A stretch of 64,000 bases of DNA. Source: Lysobacter lycopersici. GTDB lineage: Bacteria > Pseudomonadota > Gammaproteobacteria > Xanthomonadales > Xanthomonadaceae. The stretch lies in the NCBI RefSeq assembly GCF_007556775.1, contig NZ_CP041742.1:682001-746000 (forward strand), in the 5' to 3' direction. The position numbers were made by a program, and so were the translations under genes. This document shows positions 30,570-41,016 of this stretch, piece after piece. The stretch's first letter is position 1. Every line of letters starts with the position of its first letter. Below the pieces are notes generated by a model that saw only the letters and a list, made by a program, of their open reading frames with translations, did no database searches and was not told the origin of the DNA.

Positions 30570-32750
30570 ATGAACCGTTCGCCCGTCGGCCCCGTCGCCT
30601 GCGCCCTCGCGCTCGCCGTCGCCGCCTGCCTCGCCGGCCCCGTCGCCGCCCAGTCCCACGACCACGCCGCCATGACCCAGCAAGCCCAGACCCAGAATCC
30701 CTTCTTCGCCCCGAGCACGCTGGAGTTCAACTTCCCGCAGTTCGACAAGATCAAGGACGCCGACTTCGCGCCCGCCTTCGACCGCGGCATGGCCGAGCAG
30801 AGCGCCGAGATCGAGAAGATCGCGAACAACCCCGAGGCGCCGACCTTCGACAACACCATCCTCGCGATGGAGCGCAGCGGCCAGGTGCTGTCGCGCGCGA
30901 GCTACGTGTTCTTCAACCTGACCAGCGCCAACACCAACGACGCGCTGAACAAGCTCGAGGCCGACTATTCGCCGAAGTTCGCCGCCCAGCACGACAGCAT
31001 TTACCTCAACGACAAGCTGTTCGCGCGGATCAAGGCGCTGTATGACCGGCGCGCCGACCTCGGCCTCGACCCGCAGGGCCTGCGCCTGGTCGAGAAGTAC
31101 TACGAGGACTTCGTGCATTCCGGCGCCAACCTGACGCCCGCGCAGAAGGAACAGGTAAAGAAGATCAATGCCGAGATCGCCACGCTGCAGACCACGCTGA
31201 CCCAGAACGTGCTGGCCGAGGCCAACGCCAACGCGGTGATCGTGGATTCGCGCGACGAACTCGCCGGCCTCAGCGACGAACAGATCCAGGGCCTGGCCGA
31301 CGACGCCAAGGCCAAGGGGCTCGACGGCAAGTACCGCATCGCGCTGGTCAACACCACCGGCCAGCCGCTGGAAGCGCAGCTGGAGAACCGCGCCCTGCGC
31401 GAGCGCATCTACAACGCCTCGGTGAACCGCGGCAGCCACGGCGGTCAGTGGGACAACACCGCGCCGATTTCGAAGCTGATGAAGCTGCGCGCCGAACGCG
31501 CCGCGATCATGGGCTACCCGAACTACGCCGCCTTCGCCCTCGCCGACGAGACCGCGAAGAACCCCGAGGCGGTGAACGCGATGCTCGGCAAGATCGCGCC
31601 GGCCGCCGTCGCCAACGCGCGCAAGGAAGGCGCGGTGCTGCAGGCGATGATCGACAGCGAGCAGAAGGCCAAGGGCGAAGCGAGCTTCGAACTGCAGCCC
31701 TGGGACTGGGCGTTCTACACCGAGAAGGTGCGCAAGGCCCAGTACGACTACGACGAGAACGAAATCAAGCCGTACATGGAGTTCAACAACGTGTTGAACA
31801 ACGGCGTGTTCTTCGCCGCGAACAAACTCTACGGCCTGACCTTCAAGCGCCGCACCGACCTGCCGGTGTACCAGCAGGACGTGCAGACCTACGATGTGTT
31901 CAACGAGGACGGCAGCAAGCTCGCGATCATCATCGTCGACCCGTACGCGCGTTCGTCCAAGCAGGGCGGCGCGTGGATGAGCTCCTACGTCGACCAGTCC
32001 GAACTGATGGGCACGCACCCGGTCATCGCCTTCCACCTCAACGTGACCAAGCCGACCGCGGGCAAGCCCTCGCTGATGACCTGGGACGACGTCAACGGCG
32101 CCTTCCACGAATTCGGCCACGTGCTGCACGGCATGTTCTCGAACGTGAAGTACCCCTACTTCGCCGGCACCAACGTGCCGCGCGACTTCGTCGAATACCC
32201 GTCGCAGGTCAACGAGATGTGGCAGGACGACCCGACCGTGCTCGCGAACTACGCCAAGCACTGGCAGACCGGCGCGCCAATGCCGAAGGAACTGCTGGAC
32301 AAGGTGATGGCCGCGTCCAAGTTCAACGAAGGCTTCGCCACCACCGAATACCTCGGCGCCGCGATGCTCGACCAGAAGTGGCACCAGGTGCCGGCCTCGG
32401 CGATCCCCGACGCCAGCGGCGTGATGGCCTACGAGGCCAAGTCGCTGCACGACATCGGCCTCGACTACGCCGCGGTTCCGCCGCGCTACCGCACGCCCTA
32501 CTTCAAGCACATCATGGAAGGCTACGCGGCCGGTTACTACGCCTACATCTGGTCGGAAGTGCTCGATGCCGATACCGCCAAGTGGATCCACGACCACGGC
32601 GGCCTGACCCGCGCCAATGGCGATCGCTTCCGCAGCATGCTGCTCTCGCGCGGCGGCAGCGTCGACGCGATGGAACTGTTCAAGGCCTTCTACGGCGGCG
32701 ACCCGGACATCCAGCCGCTGCTGGAGCGTCGCGGCCTGACCGCGCAGTAA
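30570..32750 (+). CDS. Exported M3 family oligopeptidase (dipeptidyl carboxypeptidase, Dcp-like), copy 2
   Basis: 726 residues with signal peptide ending near V-A-A-Q (26-29), then a His-rich mature start. Zinc site H513-E-F-G-H-V-L-H, followed by the M3 conserved N-V-P-R-D-F-V-E-Y-P-S-Q and G-Y-A-A-G-Y-Y-A-Y. It is clearly homologous to the copy at 26309 over its full length, with the same start M-N-R and the same leader, but substitutions throughout show an old duplication. It likely differs in peptide preference. It is followed after 14 bases by the esterase gene, perhaps in one transcript. Confidence 0.92.
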   Translation: MNRSPVGPVACALALAVAACLAGPVAAQSHDHAAMTQQAQTQNPFFAPSTLEFNFPQFDKIKDADFAPAFDRGMAEQSAEIEKIANNPEAPTFDNTILAMERSGQVLSRASYVFFNLTSANTNDALNKLEADYSPKFAAQHDSIYLNDKLFARIKALYDRRADLGLDPQGLRLVEKYYEDFVHSGANLTPAQKEQVKKINAEIATLQTTLTQNVLAEANANAVIVDSRDELAGLSDEQIQGLADDAKAKGLDGKYRIALVNTTGQPLEAQLENRALRERIYNASVNRGSHGGQWDNTAPISKLMKLRAERAAIMGYPNYAAFALADETAKNPEAVNAMLGKIAPAAVANARKEGAVLQAMIDSEQKAKGEASFELQPWDWAFYTEKVRKAQYDYDENEIKPYMEFNNVLNNGVFFAANKLYGLTFKRRTDLPVYQQDVQTYDVFNEDGSKLAIIIVDPYARSSKQGGAWMSSYVDQSELMGTHPVIAFHLNVTKPTAGKPSLMTWDDVNGAFHEFGHVLHGMFSNVKYPYFAGTNVPRDFVEYPSQVNEMWQDDPTVLANYAKHWQTGAPMPKELLDKVMAASKFNEGFATTEYLGAAMLDQKWHQVPASAIPDASGVMAYEAKSLHDIGLDYAAVPPRYRTPYFKHIMEGYAAGYYAYIWSEVLDADTAKWIHDHGGLTRANGDRFRSMLLSRGGSVDAMELFKAFYGGDPDIQPLLERRGLTAQ

Positions 32751-32764
32751 GCGCGAGGATGCGA

Positions 32765-33700
32765 ATGCGCGGCGCGACCACCTTGCTGTCCGCCGCGTTC
32801 GCAATCGCGATCGGCTGGACGCCGGCACATGCCGGCGTCTGGCAGCCATCGGCCGGGCACGTACAGGTACCGATCTGGCCGGAGGGCAAGGTGCCCGATC
32901 CGCAACCCGTGCCGGGACCTGAAACCGTACGCGCGGATTGGCCGCGGATCGAAAACGTCAGCGTGCCGACGATGACGGTCTATGCACCGGAAGGAACGAA
33001 CACGGGAACCGCAGTGGTGGTGTTCCCCGGCGGCGGGTTCCAGATGCTGGCCATGGACCTGGAAGGCACCGAGGTCTGCGACTGGCTCGTATCGAAAGGC
33101 ATCACCTGCGTGCTGCTGAAATACCGCGTCCCCGGCGCGCCCTACGACTGGCATTGCGATTGCCGCCCGCACAACCGCGACCTGTCCATGCCCTCGCTGC
33201 AGGACGCGCAACGCACGCTCGGACTGGTGCGCCTGCATGCGAAGGAATGGGGCATCGACCCGCATCGCATCGGCGTCATCGGTTTCTCTGCCGGCGGCTT
33301 CCTCGTCGCCGAGACCAGCACGCTGTACCGCAAGCGCCTGTATCCACCGCTCGATGCCGCGGACGCGGAAAGCAGCCGCCCGGATTTCGCGATGGCGATC
33401 TACCCCGGGCACCTGGCGATGAACAACGGCACGCTGAATCCGAAGATCCCGGTCACGAAGGACACGCCACCGACCTTCCTGCTGATGGCCGGGGACGACC
33501 ACGTGGACGGCATCGAGCAGGCGCTGGCGTATTACACCGCGCTGCAGGCCGCAGGCGTTCCGACCGAAATGCACCTGTACGCGCAAGGTGGGCATGCCTT
33601 CGGCCTGCGCCCGAAGAAGCTGGCGATCGACCACTGGCCGCAGTTGGCGGAACAGTGGATGCAGGGATTGGGAGTCCTGCCCGCGGCAAACGGCGGATAA
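32765..33700 (+). CDS. Exported alpha/beta hydrolase (esterase/acetyl-esterase type)
   Basis: 311 residues from the ATG at 32765, which has GCGAGG at a good distance; an ATG six bases earlier is the alternative. A signal peptide ends near A-H-A-G (about 20-23). Oxyanion loop F-P-G-G-G-F (about 86-91), nucleophile Ser in G-F-S-A-G-G (about 173-178), acid in D-D-H-V-D and His in G-G-H-A-F-G-L complete the hydrolase triad. It resembles bacterial acetyl-xylan or carbohydrate esterases (COG0657). It is placed directly behind the M3 gene. Confidence 0.86.
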   Translation: MRGATTLLSAAFAIAIGWTPAHAGVWQPSAGHVQVPIWPEGKVPDPQPVPGPETVRADWPRIENVSVPTMTVYAPEGTNTGTAVVVFPGGGFQMLAMDLEGTEVCDWLVSKGITCVLLKYRVPGAPYDWHCDCRPHNRDLSMPSLQDAQRTLGLVRLHAKEWGIDPHRIGVIGFSAGGFLVAETSTLYRKRLYPPLDAADAESSRPDFAMAIYPGHLAMNNGTLNPKIPVTKDTPPTFLLMAGDDHVDGIEQALAYYTALQAAGVPTEMHLYAQGGHAFGLRPKKLAIDHWPQLAEQWMQGLGVLPAANGG

Positions 33701-33713
33701 GGACGACGAATCG

Positions 33714-36700
33714 TCAGGAATGCAAGCCGAGCGGATCGGCCATCGGCCGCGAACCGGGCGCCTGTATCGAACCGAATGTTGCGCCCGGATCGCGCAGCAA
33801 CGTCATTCGCGCCGCATGTTCGTCGGCGGCAGGCAATTCGACCAGCGGCTTGAATTCGCCCGCGACCAGCGTTGCGATCGGAACGCCATCGCGCAGCAAC
33901 AGGCGCGCACCGGGCTGGCGCGGCACTTTGTCGCCCGCAAGAATGCCCCCGAGCAAGTTGAGCGGATCGCTGGCCGAGACCGCGATCATCGCGCCGTCAT
34001 GCGCGCGCTTGCGTACGCTGCGCAACGCGGCCACCGCTTCGGGCAGGGCGAACTGCTGGCCGACCACGCCGGCGATGAAGCGCCCGCCGCGGATCTCACC
34101 GCGCGCCTCCAGCCGCTGGTATTCGCGCAGCAATTCGCGCCACGGAGGAAGCCACGGCGCTTCGCGTTCGAGCAGGCGCCAGCAGACCACGCCATAACGG
34201 CGCAGCAGCACCCGCGCGATGTGTTCAAGCCCTTCCCCTCTCCCCGTTTCACAGGAAGAGGGTGCCGAAGGCGGGTGAGGGGCACGCGTCAACGACCAGC
34301 GCCCCGCATCGGCGATGCCCATCAACGCCGCGCGACGTCCGCGCCGGCCGAAATTCGCCGGCTTTTTCGCTGCCGGAAGCAACAAGGCGCGCAGGCCGGA
34401 AAAACTGTCGCAACTCGCGCGCCCGCGCGCGACCAGCTCGGCCAGCGCGTCTTCCAGTTCGGTTTCGAGCAGATGCGCGGCATCGGCGAGTTCGTCGAAG
34501 AACATCGCGCCATGTTCGCGCAGGCAATCGGCGACCTTCCGTGCGCGCGAGGACAACGGCGATTCGTCGGCCGCTTGCTGGTTCGCCGCCAATCGCGTCC
34601 ACAGCGCCAATTCGCGCCGCGGCAGCAACACGATGGGCGCGGCGCGCACCAGCGATTCGCCGCCGGCGCGTAGCCGTGTCCACGCAATGCGCCCGGCGGT
34701 GCACAGGTCGTCCAGCCAGGCGATGGAATAGTCCCTGATGCGCGACGGCAACAATTCGGATTCCCACGCACCGGCCGCAGCTTCGAAGCCTTCCAGCTGC
34801 GCCAGCACGCCGGCCAGCGCTTCCGGGCCCTGCACGCGCGTCGCCGGCGAGACGCGTTGCCAGTCGCAGAGAAAACGCACGAAATCGCGTACGTCGACCG
34901 GCTCGATCTCGCGCCGCAGGCGACCGAGGGTGTTGCGATGGATGCGCGCCAGCAAATGACGCTCGCACCATTCGTCGTCGCTCGCGCCGGGCGTGAAGCG
35001 CCCGCGCATCACGTAGCCTTCCTGCTCCAGCGCAAGCAACGCGAATTCGACATCGCCGTGATCCACGGTCAGCGCTTCGGCGATGGCGGCGACCGTCGTG
35101 ACGGCCATCCCACCCAAGCGGCCACGCACCAGTTCGCGCAATGCGTCCTCGCGCGTCCAGTCGCGGGCGTAATCGGCCGGGGTTTCGAGACAGGGTTCGC
35201 AAGTGGCTTGCGGGTGCAACGCGAGCAATTGCGGCAGGCGTTCGGCGGTCACCCATAAAGCAGGTTCTTCGCTTGCGCTCAGGATGACAACTCGTGTGGC
35301 ACGCCGCGCCGCAGCCAACGATTCCAGCAATCCGCTCCAGCCCGATGCTTCCGCTTCACCCGCGGTCGCGGCGCCGAGCTGCATCAACGCCTCGTGCATC
35401 TCGTCGGCATCGCGCGGCTGCGGCCAGGCATCCTCGCGCGCGCCTTCGATCGCGCCGAGGTCGAGCCGCCCGAGGTCTTCCGCCTGTTCGGGGTTGAAGC
35501 CGCGCGTCTGCACCGCACGCGTGCGGCGTTCCTCCAGCGGCGCATCGTCGAGGAAGGCATACGGTCGTGCACCCAGCACTTCCGCGGCGAACGGCGACGG
35601 GCCGGTCAGGTCGCGTGCGACGACTTGCACTTCGCCCGCTTCCAGCGCGCGCAGCAGCGCCAGCCAACCGTCGACGTCCATCGCTTCGCGCAGGCAGTCG
35701 TCCAGGGTCTGCGCAACCAGCGGATGGTCCGGCACTTCGCGCTCGCCGACGATGTTCTCCAGGCAAGCGACCTGGTCGGGGAACACGGTCGCCATCAGGT
35801 CTTCGGACTTCATCCGCTGCAACTGCGGCGCGACCTTCTTGCCGCCGACGAAGCGCGGCAGCGCCAGCGCGGTGGTCGCGTTCCAGCGGAAGCGCGCGGG
35901 GAACAGCGGCGCGTCCAGCAGCGCCTGCACCAGCACCTGCTCGGCGCTGGACGAATGCAGGTAGCCCATCACTTCGATCAGCGGGAACGAATGGCTGGTC
36001 GAGAGCGACAGCACGATGGCGTCCTCGGTCGCCGCCGCCTGCAGTTCGAAATTGAACTTGCGGCAGAAGCGCTTGCGCAGCGCCAGCCCCCAGGCCTTGT
36101 TGATGCGGCTGCCGAACGGCGAATGGATGACCAGCTGGGTACCGCCGGATTCGTCGAAGAAGCGTTCCAGCGCGATCCGCGATTGCGAGGGCAACATGCC
36201 GAAGCCGGCGAATTGCACGGCCGCGTAGGCGGCGATTTGCGCCGCGGCGGATTCGCCGATGTCGAGTTCGGCGAGCAGCCACTGCCTCAACGAAGGTTCG
36301 CCGCCCGCTTCCAGCTTCGCCTGCATCGCCTCGCGCAGGCGCGACACGCTGGCCGACAGTTCGATGCTGCGGCCCGGCGCCTCGCCCAGCCAGAACGGAA
36401 TGCTCGGCGGCGCGCCTTCAGCGTCCTCGACCCGCACGCGGCCGGCTTCCACGCGCAGGATGCGGTAACTCGCATTGCCGAGCTGGAACACGTCGCCGGC
36501 GATGCTCTCGATCGCGAAGTCCTCGTTGATCGTGCCGATCATCGTGGCCTGCGGTTCCAGCACCACCTGGTAGTCGGCGGTGTCGGGAATCGTTCCGCCG
36601 GATTGCGTGGCGGTGAGTCGCGCACCCTTGCGCCCGCGTAGCTTGCGATGCACGGCGTCGCGGTGCAGGTAGGCCGCGCGCTGGCCATAGCGGGTGCTGA

Positions 36701-38078
36701 AGCCATCGGCCAGCATGCGCACGACTTCGTCGAAATCCTTGCGTTCGAGCCTAGCGTAGGGCCATGCGCGATGCGTCATGTCGAACAGCGCGTCCTCGTC
36801 CCATTCGCGGCAGGCGACCTCGGCCACGATCTGCTGCGCCAGCACGTCCAGCGGCGCGGGCGGCATGATCAGCGCGTCGAGTTCGCCGCGGCGCACCGAA
36901 TCCAGCAGTGCAGCGCTTTCCAGCAGCTCATCGCGCGAGGTCGGGAACAGCCTGCCCTTGGGCACGCCGCCGACGTGGTGGCCGGAACGGCCCACGCGCT
37001 GCAGGAAGGCAGCGATGGAGCGCGGCGAACCGATCTGGCAAACCAGGTCGACGTCGCCGATGTCGATGCCGAGCTCCAGCGAAGCGGTGGCGACCAGCAC
37101 CTTCAGCTGGCCGGCCTTGAGCTTCTGCTCCGCATCAAGGCGTAGTTCCTTCGCAAGCGAACCGTGGTGCGCGGCGACGTGTTCCTTGCCCAGCAGTTCG
37201 CCCAGGTGGCGCGCGGTGCGCTCGGCCATGCGCCGGGTGTTGACGAACACCAGCGTGGTCGAATGCCGTTCGACCAGTTCGGCGATGCGCGCGTACACCA
37301 GCTCCCACTGCGCGTTCGACATCACCGCTTCCAACGCGACCGGCGGCAATTCCAGCGCGAGATCGCGTTCGCGGGCATGGCCGATGTCGATGATCTCCGG
37401 GTCCGCCGCGTCCGCACCGACGAGGAAACGCCCGACGGTTTCGATGGGCTTCTGCGTCGCCGACAGGCCGACGCGGGTCGCGCGCCTGCCGGTCAGTGCG
37501 TCGAGGCGTTCCAGCGACAACGCGAGGTGGTTGCCGCGCTTGTTCTGCACCAGTGCGTGGATTTCGTCGACGATCACCGTGCGCACGCCACCCAGCATCG
37601 CCCGCCCGGATTCGGAACCGAGCAGCACGTACAGCGATTCCGGCGTGGTGACGAGGACGTGCGGCGGCCGCTTGCGTAAGGCCGCGCGTTCGGACTGCGG
37701 GGTGTCGCCGGTGCGCACCGCGGTGCGGATGTCGACATCGGGCAGGCCCTGCGCGGCGAGTTCCTCGCGGATCCCGGCCAGCGGCGCTTCGAGGTTGACG
37801 TGGATGTCGTTCGACAGCGCCTTCAACGGCGAGACATAGAGCACGAGCGTCGCGTCCGGCAGGCCAAACGACAGCGCCTCGCGCACCAGCGCGTCGATGG
37901 CGGTGAGGAAGGCGGTGAGGGTCTTGCCCGAGCCGGTCGGCGCGGCGACGAGGGTGTCGCGGCCCGAAGCGATCGCCGGCCAGGCCGCAATCTGCGCCTC
38001 GGTCGGTGCGGGGAAACTGCGCGCGAACCACGCCGCGACGGCGGGATGGAAGGCGACGAGCGCAGGGTGCGCGGACAT
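33714..38078 (-). CDS. lhr: Large ATP-dependent helicase, Lhr type
   Basis: 1454 residues. Superfamily 2 core in the N-terminal part: motif I A-P-T-G-S-G-K-T (46-53), DEIH box in V-I-V-D-E-I-H-A-L, motif III S-A-T, motif [10 protein letters not shown]. The winged-helix and Lhr-specific domains follow, and the long C-terminal region is as in E. coli Lhr. It is a DNA-repair-linked 3 prime-5 prime helicase. Two segments (about 930-940 and 1266-1283) are encoded by palindromic-repeat sequence (35260-35288 and 34230-34282) and sit in frame. The start M-S-A-H-P-A was chosen for its helicase-like N-terminus. Confidence 0.92.
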   Translation of the reverse strand: MSAHPALVAFHPAVAAWFARSFPAPTEAQIAAWPAIASGRDTLVAAPTGSGKTLTAFLTAIDALVREALSFGLPDATLVLYVSPLKALSNDIHVNLEAPLAGIREELAAQGLPDVDIRTAVRTGDTPQSERAALRKRPPHVLVTTPESLYVLLGSESGRAMLGGVRTVIVDEIHALVQNKRGNHLALSLERLDALTGRRATRVGLSATQKPIETVGRFLVGADAADPEIIDIGHARERDLALELPPVALEAVMSNAQWELVYARIAELVERHSTTLVFVNTRRMAERTARHLGELLGKEHVAAHHGSLAKELRLDAEQKLKAGQLKVLVATASLELGIDIGDVDLVCQIGSPRSIAAFLQRVGRSGHHVGGVPKGRLFPTSRDELLESAALLDSVRRGELDALIMPPAPLDVLAQQIVAEVACREWDEDALFDMTHRAWPYARLERKDFDEVVRMLADGFSTRYGQRAAYLHRDAVHRKLRGRKGARLTATQSGGTIPDTADYQVVLEPQATMIGTINEDFAIESIAGDVFQLGNASYRILRVEAGRVRVEDAEGAPPSIPFWLGEAPGRSIELSASVSRLREAMQAKLEAGGEPSLRQWLLAELDIGESAAAQIAAYAAVQFAGFGMLPSQSRIALERFFDESGGTQLVIHSPFGSRINKAWGLALRKRFCRKFNFELQAAATEDAIVLSLSTSHSFPLIEVMGYLHSSSAEQVLVQALLDAPLFPARFRWNATTALALPRFVGGKKVAPQLQRMKSEDLMATVFPDQVACLENIVGEREVPDHPLVAQTLDDCLREAMDVDGWLALLRALEAGEVQVVARDLTGPSPFAAEVLGARPYAFLDDAPLEERRTRAVQTRGFNPEQAEDLGRLDLGAIEGAREDAWPQPRDADEMHEALMQLGAATAGEAEASGWSGLLESLAAARRATRVVILSASEEPALWVTAERLPQLLALHPQATCEPCLETPADYARDWTREDALRELVRGRLGGMAVTTVAAIAEALTVDHGDVEFALLALEQEGYVMRGRFTPGASDDEWCERHLLARIHRNTLGRLRREIEPVDVRDFVRFLCDWQRVSPATRVQGPEALAGVLAQLEGFEAAAGAWESELLPSRIRDYSIAWLDDLCTAGRIAWTRLRAGGESLVRAAPIVLLPRRELALWTRLAANQQAADESPLSSRARKVADCLREHGAMFFDELADAAHLLETELEDALAELVARGRASCDSFSGLRALLLPAAKKPANFGRRGRRAALMGIADAGRWSLTRAPHPPSAPSSCETGRGEGLEHIARVLLRRYGVVCWRLLEREAPWLPPWRELLREYQRLEARGEIRGGRFIAGVVGQQFALPEAVAALRSVRKRAHDGAMIAVSASDPLNLLGGILAGDKVPRQPGARLLLRDGVPIATLVAGEFKPLVELPAADEHAARMTLLRDPGATFGSIQAPGSRPMADPLGLHS
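34230..34282. repeat. CCCTTCCCCTCTCC...GGTGAGGGGC palindromic repeat inside lhr
   Basis: Arms CCTTCCCCTCTCCC and GGCGGGTGAGGGGC with a central GGAAGAGGGTGCC form a widespread xanthomonad-style intergenic repeat. Here it lies inside the helicase gene without breaking its frame, encoding a Pro/Ser/Gly-rich insert ([17 protein letters not shown]). Confidence 0.7.
35260..35288. repeat. GCAGGTTCTTCG...CTCAGGATGAC repeat inside lhr
   Basis: Same family as 5155-5230 (GTCCTTCGGCTTTGCCTCAGGATGAC). It is in frame and encodes [10 protein letters not shown] on the minus strand. Confidence 0.65.
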
Positions 38079-38209
38079 GTGTGGATTATCCGCCCCGTCG
38101 TCGCCGGCCGGATGAACAGGGTGGCTGAAAGCGAGGCGGATCTGCGCGTGCACGCGCGCAGGGTGGCGCGGCTGCGTCTCGACGGCTGCGACCGTGCTTC
38201 GAGGCGGGT

Positions 38210-39055
38210 TCAGCCGCCGGCGAACAAGCCGCGCTCGGCCGGCGCGATATGCGGCAGCAACACCGCGGCCGGGACTTCGATCGTCTGCGTGCCATCCGAA
38301 TACGGCCCGACCTGATAGGGCGGGAACACGAAACGCAGCGCCGCGATCTTTCCATCCGCGCCCAGCACCGGTTCGAAGTTGGCGAAGTTCTCCGGCTTAG
38401 GCTCGGTGCCCTGCTCGATCATGTCCGCGGCGTTCTTCAGCTGTTCCTTCAGGGCCGCGTCTTCGGGCTGGCCGTCGTCGCCATCATCGCCACCATCGGC
38501 CTTGGCATCCTCGTCGAAACGCTGGCGTTGCACGGCCATCAACCGGTCGCGCACGTAGCCGGAAATCGCCTGCCAGCCGGCGGGATCCGGCACCAGTTCG
38601 GCCGCGGTCAGGCGTCGGTTGTCCGGCAACAGCCAGACGTAGCGGTCCAGCAACGGTGCGCCGTGCGCGCCGCCGACGAAGCTGGTGCCCTCGGCGGCGA
38701 CCGCGACGATGCGCGGCGTCTCCGCGACCATGCTGTACATCAGCGACAGCTCGAACGGCCCCGGCCCCTGGTAATCCTTGTTCGCGGCGACCTGCTGCAT
38801 GAATTCGGCGCGCGTGGCGTCGGCGTCGCGCTTCACTTCGGCCGCCAGCGCGGGATGGCGCTTCAGTTCCGGCGGGAAGCTGATCCCGACGAGGTAATGC
38901 GGATCGCGTTCGGAAATATCGGACAGGTCCACCGGGCTCGCCGCGGGAACGGGCGGTTGCGCGGTCGCCGTGGCGGGCGCCTGGGCCTGCGGTTGCGGGG
39001 AACGGTTGCAGGCAGCCAGCGCGAGCAGCAGCCACGCCGCATGTTTCGAACGCAT
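38210..39055 (-). CDS. DUF3298/RsiV-like lipoprotein
   Basis: 281 residues. The lipobox L-A-A-C (Cys about 16) is followed by a Pro/Ala/Gln-rich linker. The C-terminal portion has the DUF3298 shape: [15 protein letters not shown] near 126-140, [23 protein letters not shown] and G-T-Q-T-I-E-V-P near the end. An acidic loop (D-D-G-D-D-G) is an unusual insertion. It probably sits in the periplasmic leaflet; related domains bind lysozyme or peptidoglycan, but no function is fixed. Confidence 0.82.
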   Translation of the reverse strand: MRSKHAAWLLLALAACNRSPQPQAQAPATATAQPPVPAASPVDLSDISERDPHYLVGISFPPELKRHPALAAEVKRDADATRAEFMQQVAANKDYQGPGPFELSLMYSMVAETPRIVAVAAEGTSFVGGAHGAPLLDRYVWLLPDNRRLTAAELVPDPAGWQAISGYVRDRLMAVQRQRFDEDAKADGGDDGDDGQPEDAALKEQLKNAADMIEQGTEPKPENFANFEPVLGADGKIAALRFVFPPYQVGPYSDGTQTIEVPAAVLLPHIAPAERGLFAGG

Positions 39056-39137
39056 CGTCTTTTCCTCCCTGGAATCGCGCGAATCCTAACGTCGCCCACG
39101 TGACGCCCGCATGCAGGCCTCGATGATGAACGCCGGG

Positions 39138-39168
39138 CAAAAAGAAACCCGGCCGAAGCCGGGTTCCT
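39138..39168 (-). terminator. Rho-independent terminator of the cold-shock gene
   Basis: Stem AACCCGGC/GCCGGGTT with TTCG-type loop and TTCTTTTTG on the minus strand, about 20 bases after the stop at 39191. Confidence 0.9.
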
Positions 39169-39190
39169 CGAACCTTGCGGTTGTCTTGGC

Positions 39191-39400
39191 TCAGACGGCC
39201 TGGACTTCGTCCGCCTGCAGGCCCTTCTGGCCCTGGACGACCTTGAAGGTGACCTTCTGGCCTTCCTGCAGCGACTTGAAGCCGGAACCGACGATCGAGC
39301 GGAAATGCACGAACAGGTCGGAGCCGCTCTCGGGCGTGATGAAGCCGTAGCCCTTGGCGTCGTTGAACCACTTGACGGTGCCGTTCTGACGATCGGACAT
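39191..39400 (-). CDS. Cold-shock protein (CspA family)
   Basis: 69 residues, a single cold-shock domain. RNP1 K-G-Y-G-F-I-T (16-22), RNP2 D-L-F-V-H-F (about 28-33), aromatic surface residues W11 and F12. It binds single-stranded RNA and DNA and unfolds mRNA structure. The non-coding leader between about 39401 and 39550 is long, as in cspA-type genes whose expression is controlled through a temperature-responsive 5 prime UTR. A promoter with TTCACA and GGTATG spaced 17 bases lies near 39560-39590 on the minus strand. Terminator follows. Confidence 0.94.
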   Translation of the reverse strand: MSDRQNGTVKWFNDAKGYGFITPESGSDLFVHFRSIVGSGFKSLQEGQKVTFKVVQGQKGLQADEVQAV

Positions 39401-39600
39401 GGTGTTACTCCTTGAACAGTTTTTGATGGTGGACACGGACGGAAAAAACCGGCCGCGACTGTCGAGCAAGGGGTAACGCGTAACGATGGAGCGGATCGTC
39501 AGATCTACCGCATCGGAGCCACGATGTACCGTGATCCCGCTTGAAACAGTGCGCGCACCATACCCTACTTCGGGGGTCATTTGTGAACAGGGGCTTGCAC

Positions 39601-40314
39601 TCACCAGTCCTGGCGCCCGGGCAGCAGCCCGCGCAACTCGGCGTCGGTGAGATTGCGCCAGCGGCCGGGCTTGAGATGGCCCAGTTGCACGTTGCCGATC
39701 CGCACCCGCAGCAGTTGCTTGACCCGGTATCCGAAGTGGGCCGCCATCAGCCGGATCTGCCGGTTCAGGCCCTGGGTCAGGACGATCCGGAAGCCCTGGC
39801 TGCCGAGCTTGCCGGTCTTGCACGGCAGGGTGGTCTGGCCGTGCACCGGCACCCCGCGGCTCATCCCGCGCAGGAATTCCGGGGTGACCGGATGGTTCAC
39901 GGCGACCAGGTATTCCTTCTCCAGTTTGTTCTCGGCGCGCAGGATCTCGTTGACGATGTCGCCGTTGCTGGTCAGCAGGATCAGTCCTTCCGAATCCTTG
40001 TCCAGCCGGCCGATCGGGAAGATGCGCTGCTGGTGGCCGACGAAATCGACGATGTTGCCCTTCACCGATCCTTCGGTGGTGCAGGTGATCCCGACCGGCT
40101 TGTTGAGCGCGATGTAGACGTGGCGGCGCTGGCCCTTGGCCGCGGTCCGCGCCGACAGCTTGTTGCCGTCGATGCGGACCTCGTCGCCCTCCCCCAGCTC
40201 CGCGCCAATGCGTGCGCGCAGGCCGTTCACGGTCACCCGGCCTTCGGCGATCAGGCAGTCGGCCTCGCGGCGGGAGCAGAAGCCGGCATCGGCGATGTAG
40301 CGGTTGAGGCGCAT
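39601..40314 (-). CDS. rluF: 23S rRNA pseudouridine synthase RluF
   Basis: 237 residues. The S4 RNA-binding domain occupies 1-60 ([19 protein letters not shown]). The catalytic aspartate lies in R-L-D-K-D-S-E-G-L (about 104-112), and L-N-K-P-V-G-I (about 70-76) is the family motif. The [14 protein letters not shown] stretch matches RluF, which isomerises U2604 (and U35 of tRNA-Tyr) in E. coli, better than RsuA or RluE. It stands alone downstream of the divergent small gene at 40527. Confidence 0.9.
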   Translation of the reverse strand: MRLNRYIADAGFCSRREADCLIAEGRVTVNGLRARIGAELGEGDEVRIDGNKLSARTAAKGQRRHVYIALNKPVGITCTTEGSVKGNIVDFVGHQQRIFPIGRLDKDSEGLILLTSNGDIVNEILRAENKLEKEYLVAVNHPVTPEFLRGMSRGVPVHGQTTLPCKTGKLGSQGFRIVLTQGLNRQIRLMAAHFGYRVKQLLRVRIGNVQLGHLKPGRWRNLTDAELRGLLPGRQDW

Positions 40315-40526
40315 GGGGCGCGGATTCTAACCGGCCCGGTCCACCCGGCGCGTTCCACCCCGTGCGCCCGCCTCGGTCGACGCAACCGGGCACCGCAGAG
40401 CGTCAACCGCCTCCCATCCGCGAATACCTGACGCGACTCGTCACCCGGGCATGGGAACCCGGTCACGCTTTTCGCTGGCATGCAACCTGCTCTCGTTCCC
40501 GTACCGACAACGAAAGGGGAATCTCC

Positions 40527-40727
40527 ATGTCCATGATCGACAACCCTGACGAGTACGAGGCCATCGCCCGCCTGTTCGACCTCGTCACCGAGGGCAACGG
40601 CAACAGCTTCGAGCTGGACCTGCTCGACTCGCGGATCGCGAAAAGCCTAGAACAGGCCTACCAGTCCGCGGAGGCGCCACCGATCGCCGGCATGGATTTC
40701 AAAAGGCGGGCGACGTCGCTGTCCTAG
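40527..40727 (+). CDS. Small acidic protein of unknown function
   Basis: 66 residues beginning M-S-M-I-D-N-P-D-E-Y-E-A-I-A-R-L-F-D-L, with an AAAGGGGA ribosome-binding site seven bases before the ATG. Acidic and helical, ending in a basic tail (K-R-R-A-T). The strong start signal and the lack of any overlapping gene support that it is real. No recognised domain. Confidence 0.6.
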   Translation: MSMIDNPDEYEAIARLFDLVTEGNGNSFELDLLDSRIAKSLEQAYQSAEAPPIAGMDFKRRATSLS

Positions 40728-40737
40728 GCCGCTGCCT

Positions 40738-41016
40738 TCAAGCCCGCAGGCCTGCGTACTCCGGGTGCCGTTCCATCCACTCGGCCGAGTAGGAACACAC
40801 CGGCGCCACCTTCAGCCCGGCGTCGCGCGCGTACTCGACCGCGGTCCGCACCAGTTTCCCGGCGATACCACGCCCGCCGATGGACTCCGGCACTTCGGTG
40901 TGGGTGATGACGAGCACATCGCCTTTCAGGCGATATTCGAGGTGGGCCACATGGCCTTCGACTTCGGTGTCGAAGCGCTGGCGCTGCGTGTCGTGGCGGA
41001 TCGCGATGTCGTTCAT
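40738..41016 (-). CDS. Small GNAT acetyltransferase (YjdJ/Gcn5 type)
   Basis: 92 residues, a minimal acyltransferase fold. I-T-H-T-E-V-P-E-S-I-G-G-R-G-I-A-G-K-L-V (about 37-56) is the acetyl-CoA loop and P-V-C-S-Y-S-A-E-W-M-E-R-H-P-E-Y (about 71-86) the conserved end of the COG2388 group. Its ATG overlaps the rhomboid stop (ATGA), so it belongs to the GST-POT-rhomboid-GNAT operon as the last gene. Confidence 0.88.
   Translation of the reverse strand: MNDIAIRHDTQRQRFDTEVEGHVAHLEYRLKGDVLVITHTEVPESIGGRGIAGKLVRTAVEYARDAGLKVAPVCSYSAEWMERHPEYAGLRA

Noticed and set aside
40320-40526. Intergenic region before the small acidic gene, checked for tRNA or riboswitch
   Set aside because: No cloverleaf or conserved riboswitch core found; only a ribosome-binding site before 40527.
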